From NCBI GenBank assembly GCA_015065885.1, contig SVPJ01000019.1, positions 1 through 43,669 on the forward strand: 43,669 bases of DNA, in the 5' to 3' direction. Source of the stretch: Oscillospiraceae bacterium. GTDB taxonomy: Bacteria > Bacillota > Clostridia > Oscillospirales > Acutalibacteraceae. Positions 32,246 to 40,627 of this stretch are shown here, piece after piece. A program made the translations under genes and the position numbers. The notes under the pieces were generated by a model that had not been told where the DNA came from, did no database searches, and worked only from the letters and a program-made list of their open reading frames with translations. Positions within the stretch are counted from its first letter, which is position 1. Each line of letters starts with the position of its first letter.

Positions 32246-34303
32246 CTATTCTACGCCGCGGCGGTACAGCCCACGGGTGATCTCCCCCGTCGCCTTGCCG
32301 CCGTTGCGGTAGGCAAGCACGGTTTGTCCGCACTCGTCGGGTGTTTCCACCGTGAAGTGCAAAAGATAAAAGTCCGCGGCGGGCACTTCGTTCAGACGAT
32401 CTGCCCAGTAAAGCGGCACGGCGTTGAGCAGTTCGGTACAGCCGCCTGCACACGCGGTCGGAAAGGTCACGCCGCGGCGGTCGGTCACCCCGTCCGACGG
32501 GGTGCAGGACGCGCACGACGCCCCCTCACATTGTCGCGGGCAGTTGCGGGTGAGCATCAGCGGTTGCCGACCGTACAAAAGCAACCCCGTAGGAAGGGGG
32601 CTTACGGCGGCAAACGCCGTCTGTTTGAAGGTGAGTTCCATCGAAAGGGTCGCCGCCGCGAGGCCTTCGGCGGCGTACGCCGCCACCGCTTCACCGTTCA
32701 TAAGATTCAACCCGAATCCGCCGACGGGAATCAGTCCCGCCTCTACGGCGAGCGGGACGGCGCCCACGTTGTTGCACAGTGCGTACCGCACGCCGCTTTG
32801 TGCCGCAGCTTTCAGTTCACGGCGCACCGCGTCTTCACTGCCGAACATCCCGCGCGGGATCTCCACCCCCCACGGGGTGTCACACTGCTCACCCAGCGGC
32901 AAAAACCAGCCGTCGGCGGTGTGCCGCACCGTATCGGTCAACTGCGCGGCAGAGGAAAGCCGCACCAAAAGGTGGGGCTTTTCGTTCGCCCACAGCGGGG
33001 ACTCCTGCCGCGAAACGGCAGGGGGTAACTTGTCGGAATATACGATTTCTGCGGGTTTTCCACGCAACACTTCCAACTGCTCCAACGCTTCGCGGCGCAG
33101 GGCGTTCAGGGCGGAAACGGCAAAAGCGCCGTCTCCCTCCACCGTTACCCGTTGCATCACGAAGGGGGTGCCGCCCGTCTTTTGCAGTTGTGCCGCCACC
33201 CGTTCGGTCGGCAGGGGCGGTCGGTCGGACACCGCCGTTTCACCCGTCACCGTCACGGTGTGGGTGCCGTCGGTCACCTGAAGGGTCAGTGGTCGGGCGG
33301 GCTGTGCCGTCAGCACGGCGGTCACGCTCACGCGCCCCACTTCACGGTCGTACGACCGCTGAAGGTCGCGCAGTACGCTTGCCGCGGCGGTCACGTCCTC
33401 GTGCCGACGATACCCAAACATACCCCCGCCGCGCTTGGCGGTGTAATAACCGTCGGTAAAACCGCTTCTGGAAAATACGGACTGTAGATTTTCGCGCGCC
33501 GTCGCATCGGGTGTCACGCCGTCCCGCAGGGCGGCGTAGTACGCGGTGGCGGCGGCCACGTATTCGGGACGTTTCATCCGTCCCTCGATCTTCAGCGAGC
33601 AGACCCCCGCCGCGACCAAGGCATCAAAATGGTCGGCAAGCGAAAGGTCCTTCAGGCTCAACGCATAACGGTCGGTGGTGGGCGCGTGCTTTCGGTCGGA
33701 TGCCCGAAACGGCAGACGGCACGGCTGGGCACAGCGCCCGCGGTTGCCGCTTCTGCCGCCGAGCATGGCGGACAGATAACACTGCCCCGACACCGACATG
33801 CAGAGAGCCCCGTGTACGAATACTTCGAGTTCACAGCCGAGACCCGCGCAGGCGGCAATTTCGGCGGCGGACATTTCCCGTGCCAATACCACACGGGAAA
33901 AGCCCGCGTCTCGCAAGGCGCGCACGCCCGCGGGAGTGTGGCAGGAAAGCTGGGTGGACGCGTGCAGCGGCATTGCGGGCAACGCCGCCGTTAAGCGACG
34001 CGCCAGACCGCGGTCCTGCACGATGAGGGCGTCCACCCCCGCCGCGGCGGCGGTATGCGCCACGGCAAGCGCCGCGTCCATTTCGTCCTCCCGCACCAGC
34101 GTGTTTAGCGTTAGATGCACCCGCACGTTACGGGCGTGACAATAGGCGACCGCCGCCCGCAGAGCGGCGTCGTCAAAATTCTGTGCGTTTTGCCGTGCGT
34201 TGAAGGCGGCGGCACCGAGATAGACGGCGTCCGCCCCGCTGCGCACTGCCGCCGTCAACGCCTCGGGCGAGCCGACGGGTGCGAGGATCTCCACGCGGGA
34301 CAT
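32246..34303 (-). CDS. Peptidase U32-family protein (RlhA-like, with C-terminal DUF3656 region)
   Basis: A 685-residue protein of the U32 family. The TIM-barrel N-terminal half has ILAPVGSPEALTAAVRSGAD, the cluster VHGALCMSVSGQC, and the U32 signature CELEVFVHGALCMSVSGQCY-type region with RGRCAQPCR and SLKIEGRMKRPEYVA. Four cysteines there fit the iron-sulphur cluster of U32 RNA hydroxylases. The second half (about 330-685) is the DUF3656-type region with two more cysteine groups (RNCPRQCEGASCASC). RlhA of Escherichia coli makes 5-hydroxycytidine in 23S rRNA; a similar role is possible. Start is ATG 34301-34303, two bases before the zapA stop, with AGGAA upstream. Confidence 0.9.
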   Translation of the reverse strand: MSRVEILAPVGSPEALTAAVRSGADAVYLGAAAFNARQNAQNFDDAALRAAVAYCHARNVRVHLTLNTLVREDEMDAALAVAHTAAAAGVDALIVQDRGLARRLTAALPAMPLHASTQLSCHTPAGVRALRDAGFSRVVLAREMSAAEIAACAGLGCELEVFVHGALCMSVSGQCYLSAMLGGRSGNRGRCAQPCRLPFRASDRKHAPTTDRYALSLKDLSLADHFDALVAAGVCSLKIEGRMKRPEYVAAATAYYAALRDGVTPDATARENLQSVFSRSGFTDGYYTAKRGGGMFGYRRHEDVTAAASVLRDLQRSYDREVGRVSVTAVLTAQPARPLTLQVTDGTHTVTVTGETAVSDRPPLPTERVAAQLQKTGGTPFVMQRVTVEGDGAFAVSALNALRREALEQLEVLRGKPAEIVYSDKLPPAVSRQESPLWANEKPHLLVRLSSAAQLTDTVRHTADGWFLPLGEQCDTPWGVEIPRGMFGSEDAVRRELKAAAQSGVRYALCNNVGAVPLAVEAGLIPVGGFGLNLMNGEAVAAYAAEGLAAATLSMELTFKQTAFAAVSPLPTGLLLYGRQPLMLTRNCPRQCEGASCASCTPSDGVTDRRGVTFPTACAGGCTELLNAVPLYWADRLNEVPAADFYLLHFTVETPDECGQTVLAYRNGGKATGEITRGLYRRGVE

Positions 34304-34304
34304 C

Positions 34305-34634
34305 TTATTCCTGACCGAGCATCGCCAGTTTCTGGCGGAGCAGGGAGTTTTCCTGGCGCAGACGGTCCGCTTCCATGCGGGCGCGGGCGTTGTCATCCAG
34401 ATATTCCTTCATCTGCGCACGCAGATTGTCGGAAGCGTGCAGAGCTTTTTCGGCGGTATCCGCCTGATCCAGCGCCACCAGCACCGCCGCCATCGACAGC
34501 GAGATGCGCGGATTGACCAAAAGTTCCTTCATGGCGCGTTCCACACGGCCCGCCAGTTCTTCCATATACTCGGGTGCTTCGTCGGTGGACAGTGCGTATT
34601 CACTGCCGCAGATCATCAATTTAACCTTATTCAT
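34305..34634 (-). CDS. zapA: Cell division protein ZapA
   Basis: A 109-residue Z-ring stabiliser. The N-terminal beta-strand part (KVKLMICGSEYALSTDEAPE) is followed by a helix with the YMEELAGRVERAMKELLVNP pattern of ZapA and a long C-terminal coiled coil (about 60-105) rich in Leu and Arg. ZapA bundles FtsZ filaments at midcell. It is directly upstream of the U32 gene, an arrangement common in Clostridia. An AGGAG site precedes the ATG. Confidence 0.92.
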   Translation of the reverse strand: MNKVKLMICGSEYALSTDEAPEYMEELAGRVERAMKELLVNPRISLSMAAVLVALDQADTAEKALHASDNLRAQMKEYLDDNARARMEADRLRQENSLLRQKLAMLGQE

Positions 34635-34651
34635 ACTCCGTCAAACTCCTC

Positions 34652-35263
34652 TCACGCTTTGAATTGTTGCAGATATTCACCTACGGTGCAGTTCGCTTTG
34701 CGTGCCGCCGCGCGCAGGTCGAGATACAAGCGGTGGTCTGCCTGCTGTACCGCGAGTACGGTGGGCACGTCGTCGGGGAACGCCTCACGCAGACGGTCTT
34801 CCACCGACGCGGTCTGCTCCTGCGGCAGGGACGGACGTCCGCCCACGCTGCGCTGATAGGTGAAGCCGCCCAGCGCAAAGAACTCGTCCAGTTTTCCTTC
34901 GTAGCCGATCAGACGGCGCAGTTCGGCACCGCGCTCCGCGAGCTTTTTGTGCTGCGTGTTCAACCGCACCACCACCCCGTCGGGGAAATCCCGGCGCAGA
35001 CGGGCAAAGTAGGTATCCAAACGCTTTTGCAGATGGTCACCCCACGGTGCGTCGGTTGCCGCATCGACAGCGGACTCTTCTTTGGCGGCGGGTACCGCCT
35101 CTTCTGCGGCAGGTGCGGTCTCTTCCGCCGCATTCGGCTGTGCGGTTGCGGTCATGTCTTCCGCGACTTCTTCGGTTTTTGCCGTTTCTTCCACGGCGGG
35201 TGCGGCTGTTTCTGCCGTCTCCTTTGCAGGACGGCGACCAAACAGACGATCCAAAATACCCAT
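34652..35263 (-). CDS. Hypothetical protein with acidic linker, co-encoded with zapA
   Basis: A 203-residue protein I do not recognise. The N terminus GILDRLFGRRPAKETAE is an amphipathic helix with a basic cluster, followed by about 60 residues rich in Ala, Glu and Pro (a disordered linker). The C-terminal part (about 72-203) looks folded, with QKRLDTYFARLRRDFPDGVV, LIGYEGKLDEFFALGGFTYQ and an AARKANCTVGEYLQQF end. The N-terminal helix could touch the membrane, as in some division proteins. It is the first gene of the unit with zapA and the U32 gene; AAGGGGGTTAACTT lies upstream. Confidence 0.75.
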   Translation of the reverse strand: MGILDRLFGRRPAKETAETAAPAVEETAKTEEVAEDMTATAQPNAAEETAPAAEEAVPAAKEESAVDAATDAPWGDHLQKRLDTYFARLRRDFPDGVVVRLNTQHKKLAERGAELRRLIGYEGKLDEFFALGGFTYQRSVGGRPSLPQEQTASVEDRLREAFPDDVPTVLAVQQADHRLYLDLRAAARKANCTVGEYLQQFKA

Positions 35264-35435
35264 AAGTTAACCCCCTTTTTCTTGCGAGTGCGAAAACGCA
35301 CCCCCTTTTATGAAAAACAGTATACCACACTGAAAATAAAAAATCTACCCCCTTGGGGCATATTTTTGAAAAAATTTTCTACCCCCGCGAAAAACGTAAA
35401 AAATCGTCCAAAACACAAAGAATGTTCAAACCCTC

Positions 35436-35465
35436 TTTACAAATAGCAGGGTTTTATCCTATAAT
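35436..35465 (+). promoter_or_regulatory. Promoter of the ABC/GldG operon
   Basis: TTTACA at 35436-35441 and TATAAT at 35460-35465 with an 18-base spacer, 52 bases before the first gene. Confidence 0.65.
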
Positions 35466-35517
35466 ATAGGAGTATACATTCTTTTGTGGAATGAGAAAGC
35501 AAGAAAGGAACGGTCGT

Positions 35518-36504
35518 ATGATCAAAGTAGACCATCTCACCAAGCGGTACGGTAGTCACGTGGCGGTGAACGACATCAGCTTTGAGGTACATGAGGGCGA
35601 GATCCTCGGTTTCCTCGGGCCGAACGGCGCGGGGAAAAGTACCACGATGAATATTCTGACGGGATACCTCTCCGCAAGTGAAGGACAGGTGTCCATCAAC
35701 GGGTACGACGTACTCGAATCCCCCAATCAGGCGAAAGCCAATATCGGGTATTTGCCCGAACATCCCCCGCTGTATCTCGATATGACGGTACGGGAGTATT
35801 TGGATTTTATGTACGATCTGAAAAAATGTACCCTCCCGCGTGAACAACATATCGCGGAGATCTGCCGCATTTTGAAGATTGAGGAAATGTACCCCCGTCT
35901 GATCAAAAATCTGTCGAAAGGGTACCGTCAGCGCGTCGGCTTTGCGCAGGCGCTTATCGGCAATCCGCCCGTGCTGGTGCTGGACGAGCCGACGGTGGGT
36001 CTGGACCCGAATCAGATCATTGAGATCCGCACCCTCATCAAAAGTTTGGGCCGTCATCACACGGTGATCCTCTCGTCGCACATCCTCTCCGAGATCGAAG
36101 CGGTGTGTGACCGCATCGTGGTCATTCACCGTGGCAACATCGTGGCGGACAGTACCGCGGCGGACCTTTCCCGTAAGTATTCGGAAGACCGCCGACTGAC
36201 CGCCCGTGTGAAAGGGCCTGCGGCGGAGACTGCACAACTGCTTGCGTCTGTTGCGGGTGTCAAAAAAGTCACCCCGCTCGGCATGCGCGAAGCGGGCATG
36301 TACGATTTCGTGATCGAGCCGAAGGAGAACGTGGACGTGCGTGAGGAGATCTTCCGCCGTCTGGCCGAGCGCAACTGGCCGCTCGTGGGTCTTCGGTCGA
36401 TGGAAATGTCGCTTGAAGAGATCTTTATTGAGTTGACCCGTGAGCAACCGCTGTTGCCGACGGGTAAGAAGGAACGTCGCAAGGCAAAGGAGGCGGAGAA
36501 ATGA
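35518..36504 (+). CDS. ABC transporter ATP-binding protein (GldA/NatA type)
   Basis: A 328-residue ATPase. Walker A is GPNGAGKST (about 38-46), the Q loop is GYLPEHPPLY, the signature is LSKGYRQRVGFAQAL, Walker B is VLVLDEPTVGLD and the switch His is in VILSSHILSE. After the ATPase core (to about 220) there is a C-terminal extension typical of ABC-2 type exporters. With the permease, GldG and DUF4340 proteins it forms the type of four-gene set named after gliding genes but found widely in non-gliding Firmicutes. Start is ATG 35518 after AGAAAGGAA. Substrate unknown. Confidence 0.93.
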   Translation: MIKVDHLTKRYGSHVAVNDISFEVHEGEILGFLGPNGAGKSTTMNILTGYLSASEGQVSINGYDVLESPNQAKANIGYLPEHPPLYLDMTVREYLDFMYDLKKCTLPREQHIAEICRILKIEEMYPRLIKNLSKGYRQRVGFAQALIGNPPVLVLDEPTVGLDPNQIIEIRTLIKSLGRHHTVILSSHILSEIEAVCDRIVVIHRGNIVADSTAADLSRKYSEDRRLTARVKGPAAETAQLLASVAGVKKVTPLGMREAGMYDFVIEPKENVDVREEIFRRLAERNWPLVGLRSMEMSLEEIFIELTREQPLLPTGKKERRKAKEAEK

Positions 36505-37211
36505 GCGCGGTATACAAGCGCGAGATGCGCGCCTATTTCACCTCGCCGCTGGGTTATGCGGTGCTGGCCATTCTGTTTGCGTTTTCGGGTTTTCTGTTTT
36601 ATTCCTACAACCTGTCGGCGGGCGATACCTCGCTGGTCGGCGTGTTTGACACACTGTTCATCATCACCCTGCTGATCGTGCTGCCGGTGCTGTCGATGCG
36701 TCTGTTCAGCGACGAAAAGCGCCAGCGCACCGATCAGGCGTTGCTCACCGCCCCCGTGAGTTTGACGGGCATCGCGCTCGGCAAATTCCTTGCGGCACTC
36801 ACCGTCTTTGCGGCGGGCATCTCCATCACGCTGATCTACGGCGTGGTCATCGCCTTTAAGGTGTCGCCCGATTGGTCGGTGTTCTTCGGCAACTACGTGG
36901 GGCTTTTGATGCTCGGCGGTCTCATCATCGCCATCGGTCTGTTTATCTCCAGTTTCACCGAAAGCCAGTTCGTGTCGGCGATCGCCACCTTCGCGGTGTC
37001 GTTTATGTTGATGATGGTGGACGATCTTACTTCGATCTTTACCTCCAACACCTTCGTGGTGGAAGCGGTGAGTTTTCTGTCGGTGTATCAGCGGTACTAC
37101 AACTTTACCGTGGGCAGTATCCACTACGCCGACGTGGTGTTCTTCCTCAGCATGCAAGCGTTGTTCATTTTCTTGACGGTCCGTTCGCTCGACCGCAAGA
37201 GATGGAGTTAA
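36501..37211 (+). CDS. ABC-2 type permease (GldF-like)
   Basis: A 236-residue integral membrane protein with six hydrophobic segments; the first is SPLGYAVLAILFAFSGFLFY and the last is VVFFLSMQALFIFLTVRSLD. The motif LSMRLFSDEKRQRTDQALLT between the second and third segments is typical of GldF-like ABC-2 permeases. It overlaps the ATPase gene by four bases (ATGA), so the two subunits are coupled. The substrate is unknown. Confidence 0.92.
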   Translation: MSAVYKREMRAYFTSPLGYAVLAILFAFSGFLFYSYNLSAGDTSLVGVFDTLFIITLLIVLPVLSMRLFSDEKRQRTDQALLTAPVSLTGIALGKFLAALTVFAAGISITLIYGVVIAFKVSPDWSVFFGNYVGLLMLGGLIIAIGLFISSFTESQFVSAIATFAVSFMLMMVDDLTSIFTSNTFVVEAVSFLSVYQRYYNFTVGSIHYADVVFFLSMQALFIFLTVRSLDRKRWS

Positions 37212-37231
37212 GGGAAAGGAGGGCCTTTTTA

Positions 37232-38776
37232 ATGGATAACGAAAACAAAGTCGTCGAAACGGGCACTCCCGCCCCGAAGAAGCGGCGTGTTAATCGCCGC
37301 CTGCGTTACGGTGCGACCGCAACGGCGTTGACGGCGGTGGTGGTTGCTGCGGTCGTCCTTTTGAACGTGTTGGTTACCGCACTTGAAAACCGGTTCCCGC
37401 TTACACTGGACTTGACGGCGGACGAGGTCTTCACCCTGTCGGAAGATACGCTGAAGATCGTCGAGGATATCGAAGACGAAGTGCAGGTCATCGTGTTTCA
37501 GGACGAGTCGTATTACAGCACCCCTGCCTTCAACGACGAAGTGAACACGGTGGTGCGCCAGTTTTACGAAGCGATGCGCCAGTGCCACAGCGCCACCAAC
37601 GGCCGCATCACCACGCAGTACATCAATTATGCGGACAACCCCACGCTGGTGAAACCGTACGCCCAATACGAGGTGGATGAAAACTCCATTCTGTTTTTGA
37701 GCGGCAACCGTTCGGGCGTTATTGCCATGACCGATCTGTTTGCCTACGACCAGCAGACCTATTACTACTACGGCGAGATCGACGTGACCGAATCCTTGGT
37801 GGATCGCGCCATCGCGAGCAATCTCTTGAAAGTGACGGGCAACCTGGCCCCCGTGGTGATGCTCACGGGTCACGACGAAAATTCCGCCACCGTGTCCAAC
37901 ATCAAGGCGGTACTCGCGAACAACGCGTACGAAGTGGAAGAGTGCGACCTCACCCGTTCCGAGGTGATCAATGAGGACGCCATTACACTGGTCATTCCCG
38001 CTCCCGCCACCGACTACAGTGCGGAGGAGATCGCGGTCATCAACGCGTGGTTGCAGCAGAAGGGCGAATACTCCCGTCACTTGGTACTGTTTACCGACTA
38101 CGCCGCCGACTGCCCCAATCTGTACGAGTTGGTGGAAGAGGAATACGGCATCACCGTGACCGACCATATGATCCGCGAGACGGTCAGTTATTACAGCGAC
38201 AACTACACCCCCTACGGCGACATTCCCGAATCGGAATTTTCCGCAGGCGTGACCGATAAAAAGGTGCTGGTGCCGAATATTCAGCAGTTGCTCCTGAACA
38301 AGGAGAACAACAGCGATCTGTCGCTGTACAACGTGCCGCTCGTAACCTTCGGTGACACCGCACAACTGGTGGATATTCCCGACGAGTTGGACGCTGAGGA
38401 GGAACCGGTGCCCTACGATGCCGAAACCTACCCCGTCGTCGGTGCGGCGGTGGCGCACAAGCAAGTGCCCTCTCCCACCATGGATATCACGGTGCATTCC
38501 TACGCCGCAGTGTTCGGCAGTCCGCACTTTTTGAACGAAAGCGTGCTGACCTACTTTAACACGGCGGAAAACGAAGAACTGTTCATGAACGTGTTCAACA
38601 CTTTGTCGGGGTCGGACAATACCGTTACCGTTTCCAGCCGTTCCATGACGGCGGAGGTGTTGGAGTTCGAGGCAGGCGCCGCAAAGGTGCTGGGTCTCGG
38701 CGTGTTTGCCATCGGCCTGCCGCTCGCGACCTTGCTTCTCGGCATTGTGCTGTTCCTCAGAAGGAGACACTTATGA
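37232..38776 (+). CDS. GldG-family auxiliary ABC transporter protein
   Basis: A 514-residue protein with an N-terminal basic segment and one membrane helix (about 28-50), a large extracellular domain, and a C-terminal membrane helix (about 487-508) followed by RRRHL. The first extracellular stretch has LDLTADEVFTLSEDTLKIVE, the strongest GldG feature. An IFT-like (ABC-type uncharacterised) domain with VVMLTGHDENSATVSNIKAV and LVIPAPATDYSAEEIAVINA follows. Both ends cytoplasmic, the bulk outside. Start ATG 37232 with AAAGGAGGG upstream. It overlaps the next gene by four bases. Confidence 0.88.
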   Translation: MDNENKVVETGTPAPKKRRVNRRLRYGATATALTAVVVAAVVLLNVLVTALENRFPLTLDLTADEVFTLSEDTLKIVEDIEDEVQVIVFQDESYYSTPAFNDEVNTVVRQFYEAMRQCHSATNGRITTQYINYADNPTLVKPYAQYEVDENSILFLSGNRSGVIAMTDLFAYDQQTYYYYGEIDVTESLVDRAIASNLLKVTGNLAPVVMLTGHDENSATVSNIKAVLANNAYEVEECDLTRSEVINEDAITLVIPAPATDYSAEEIAVINAWLQQKGEYSRHLVLFTDYAADCPNLYELVEEEYGITVTDHMIRETVSYYSDNYTPYGDIPESEFSAGVTDKKVLVPNIQQLLLNKENNSDLSLYNVPLVTFGDTAQLVDIPDELDAEEEPVPYDAETYPVVGAAVAHKQVPSPTMDITVHSYAAVFGSPHFLNESVLTYFNTAENEELFMNVFNTLSGSDNTVTVSSRSMTAEVLEFEAGAAKVLGLGVFAIGLPLATLLLGIVLFLRRRHL

Positions 38777-40422
38777 GTGAGTTCGAAAAAAACCAACTCC
38801 CCGAAGAGCCGATGCGTGAAGCTCCGCAGGCGCAGGGTCTTTCGGATATTGAAGCGTTTGCCTCCGCCGCTACCCGTGAGGTGGCAAAACCGCCGCGCAA
38901 AAACCGTCGGTTGACGGTGCTGGTCAGCACACTCGCGGCGGTGGCGGTGCTGGCGGGCGCGGTGTTCGCTCTGCCCGCGCTGTTCCCTGAACCGGAGGAG
39001 CCGGAGGAGCCGGACGTGCCCGATACCTCGGTGACCCTGCTGGACAAAGAGCTGGACGCCGACGGTAAAAAGATCGAATATCCCGTGCGATCGGTGCGGG
39101 TCACCACCGCACTGGACGATTATACCCTGTCGCTGGGTGAGGACAACGCGTGGGAATTACAGGGCGAAGAAAACTTGCCGCTGAACGTCACGGCGGTGGA
39201 AAATCTGGTGGATTCTCTCATTTACGTGCAGGCGCAGGACACGGTGGACGAAGGCGTCGTGGATATGAGTGAATACGGGTTGGATACTCCCGCTCTCACG
39301 CTTCACACGGTGTACGCCGACGACGCCGCCGTGACGCTGGAATTGGCGTCGCTTACGGTGGGTAACGGGTACTACCTGCGTCTGAACGGCGGCGATACGG
39401 TGTATCTGATGAACGATACCCTCGCCGAGACGGCGATGAAGCAACCCGAAACATACGTGAGTCTGGCGGTCGTCACTGCTCCGTCGGTCAATGCCGACGA
39501 TGCCAACGGCACCGTGATGATCAAGGAACTGTCGCTGACGGGCGCGTTGCGGGACAACGTGATCACCACCATCCGCCCGAAGGAAGAGGCGGACGGTAAG
39601 GAATACGAAAATACCAGTTATCTGCTCACCGCACCCTACAAGACGGCGACCGACAGCACGGTGACCACCAAGGTGTTTGCGGTGACCGAGATCACCGCCG
39701 AAGAAGCCGTGGTGTTGCACCCGAACGCGGCGCAACTGAAAGAGTACGGGCTGGACGAGCCGCAGTCGGTTGCGAAGATCGAACTCGGTGTGTTCACCTC
39801 CACCGCGGGCGCTGACGGCACGATCACCTCGTCGGGGTATTACAACGAGCAGTTGCACCTTGTAAAACTCGGCAAAAAGACCGCGGACGGCACGGCGTAC
39901 TACGCGATGGCGGATACCCGCGACGTGATCTACCGCATCCATGCCGAACAGGTGCCGTGGGCAGAGAAGACCTACCACGATTTTGCGAATCAATATCTGT
40001 TTTTGCGCAATCTCACGTCGCTTCGTTCCATTACCTGCACGGTGAACGGCAAGGAATACGCCTTCGAATTTACCCATATCCCCGAGGGAGATACGCTGGA
40101 CGATGAACTTACCGTGAAACTGAACGGTGAGATCTTGCGTACCCACGAATTCCGCGTGCTGTATCAGGTGCTGATGACCCTCTACCGCACGGGTGCCGCG
40201 CCCGCCGAGCCGCAAGGTGAGCCGCTGCTCACCTTGCGGGTGTCTTCGCTCGACGAAAAGCTCGCCGATCGCGTGATCGACATCTACGCACACAGCGGCA
40301 GCGTGTGTATCGCCCGCACCGAAACGGGCGATACCTACAAAATGACCGCATCCCGCGTGCTGGACGCGATCGAGCAGATCGAAAATTACGTCAGCGGCGA
40401 AGACGTGATCAATCGGTTTTAA
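38773..40422 (+). CDS. DUF4340-domain membrane-anchored protein
   Basis: A 549-residue protein with a cytoplasmic N terminus (about 1-50), one membrane helix (LTVLVSTLAAVAVLAGAVFA, about 54-75), a Pro/Glu-rich linker (PEPEEPEEPDVPD) and a long extracellular part. Two beta-rich repeats are visible, one with TTALDDYTLSLGEDNAWELQ and MSEYGLDTPALTLHTVYADD, the other with KEYGLDEPQSVAKIELGVF. The repeated 'YGLD.P' motif is the DUF4340 hallmark. It is the last gene of the ABC/GldG operon and probably the extracellular partner of the transporter. A terminator follows. Confidence 0.85.
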   Translation: MSEFEKNQLPEEPMREAPQAQGLSDIEAFASAATREVAKPPRKNRRLTVLVSTLAAVAVLAGAVFALPALFPEPEEPEEPDVPDTSVTLLDKELDADGKKIEYPVRSVRVTTALDDYTLSLGEDNAWELQGEENLPLNVTAVENLVDSLIYVQAQDTVDEGVVDMSEYGLDTPALTLHTVYADDAAVTLELASLTVGNGYYLRLNGGDTVYLMNDTLAETAMKQPETYVSLAVVTAPSVNADDANGTVMIKELSLTGALRDNVITTIRPKEEADGKEYENTSYLLTAPYKTATDSTVTTKVFAVTEITAEEAVVLHPNAAQLKEYGLDEPQSVAKIELGVFTSTAGADGTITSSGYYNEQLHLVKLGKKTADGTAYYAMADTRDVIYRIHAEQVPWAEKTYHDFANQYLFLRNLTSLRSITCTVNGKEYAFEFTHIPEGDTLDDELTVKLNGEILRTHEFRVLYQVLMTLYRTGAAPAEPQGEPLLTLRVSSLDEKLADRVIDIYAHSGSVCIARTETGDTYKMTASRVLDAIEQIENYVSGEDVINRF

Positions 40423-40430
40423 TAGGTAGT

Positions 40431-40470
40431 AAAACAACGGCAAGCGAATGGACTTGCCGTTGTTTTTGTT
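40431..40470 (+). terminator. Terminator of the ABC/GldG operon
   Basis: A 14-bp stem AAAACAACGGCAAG/CTTGCCGTTGTTTT with an 8-base loop and a T run. Confidence 0.9.
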
Positions 40471-40592
40471 AAACGGAATCGGGTTTGAATGCTCACCCTA
40501 AGGTGAAAAGAGCAAAAGCAGGGCGAATTCTATCTCGTTACGGGTTGTTCTATAATTCTTTCCAAAATTCTCTTTTCTTTTTGTTGTTTATG

Positions 40593-40601
40593 TGATAGAA
40601 T
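40593..40601 (+). promoter_or_regulatory. Extended -10 promoter of the AlbA_2 gene
   Basis: TGATAGAAT is an extended -10 (TGN plus TAGAAT), 26 bases before the start codon. No good -35 is visible at 17 bases. Confidence 0.5.
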
Positions 40602-40627
40602 ACTTTGTGACGGAAGGAGAGAGTGAG

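Noticed and set aside
37229-38770. 513-codon frame antisense to the GldG-like gene
   Set aside because: The length is due to the biased third positions of the true gene; no start signal and low-complexity composition.
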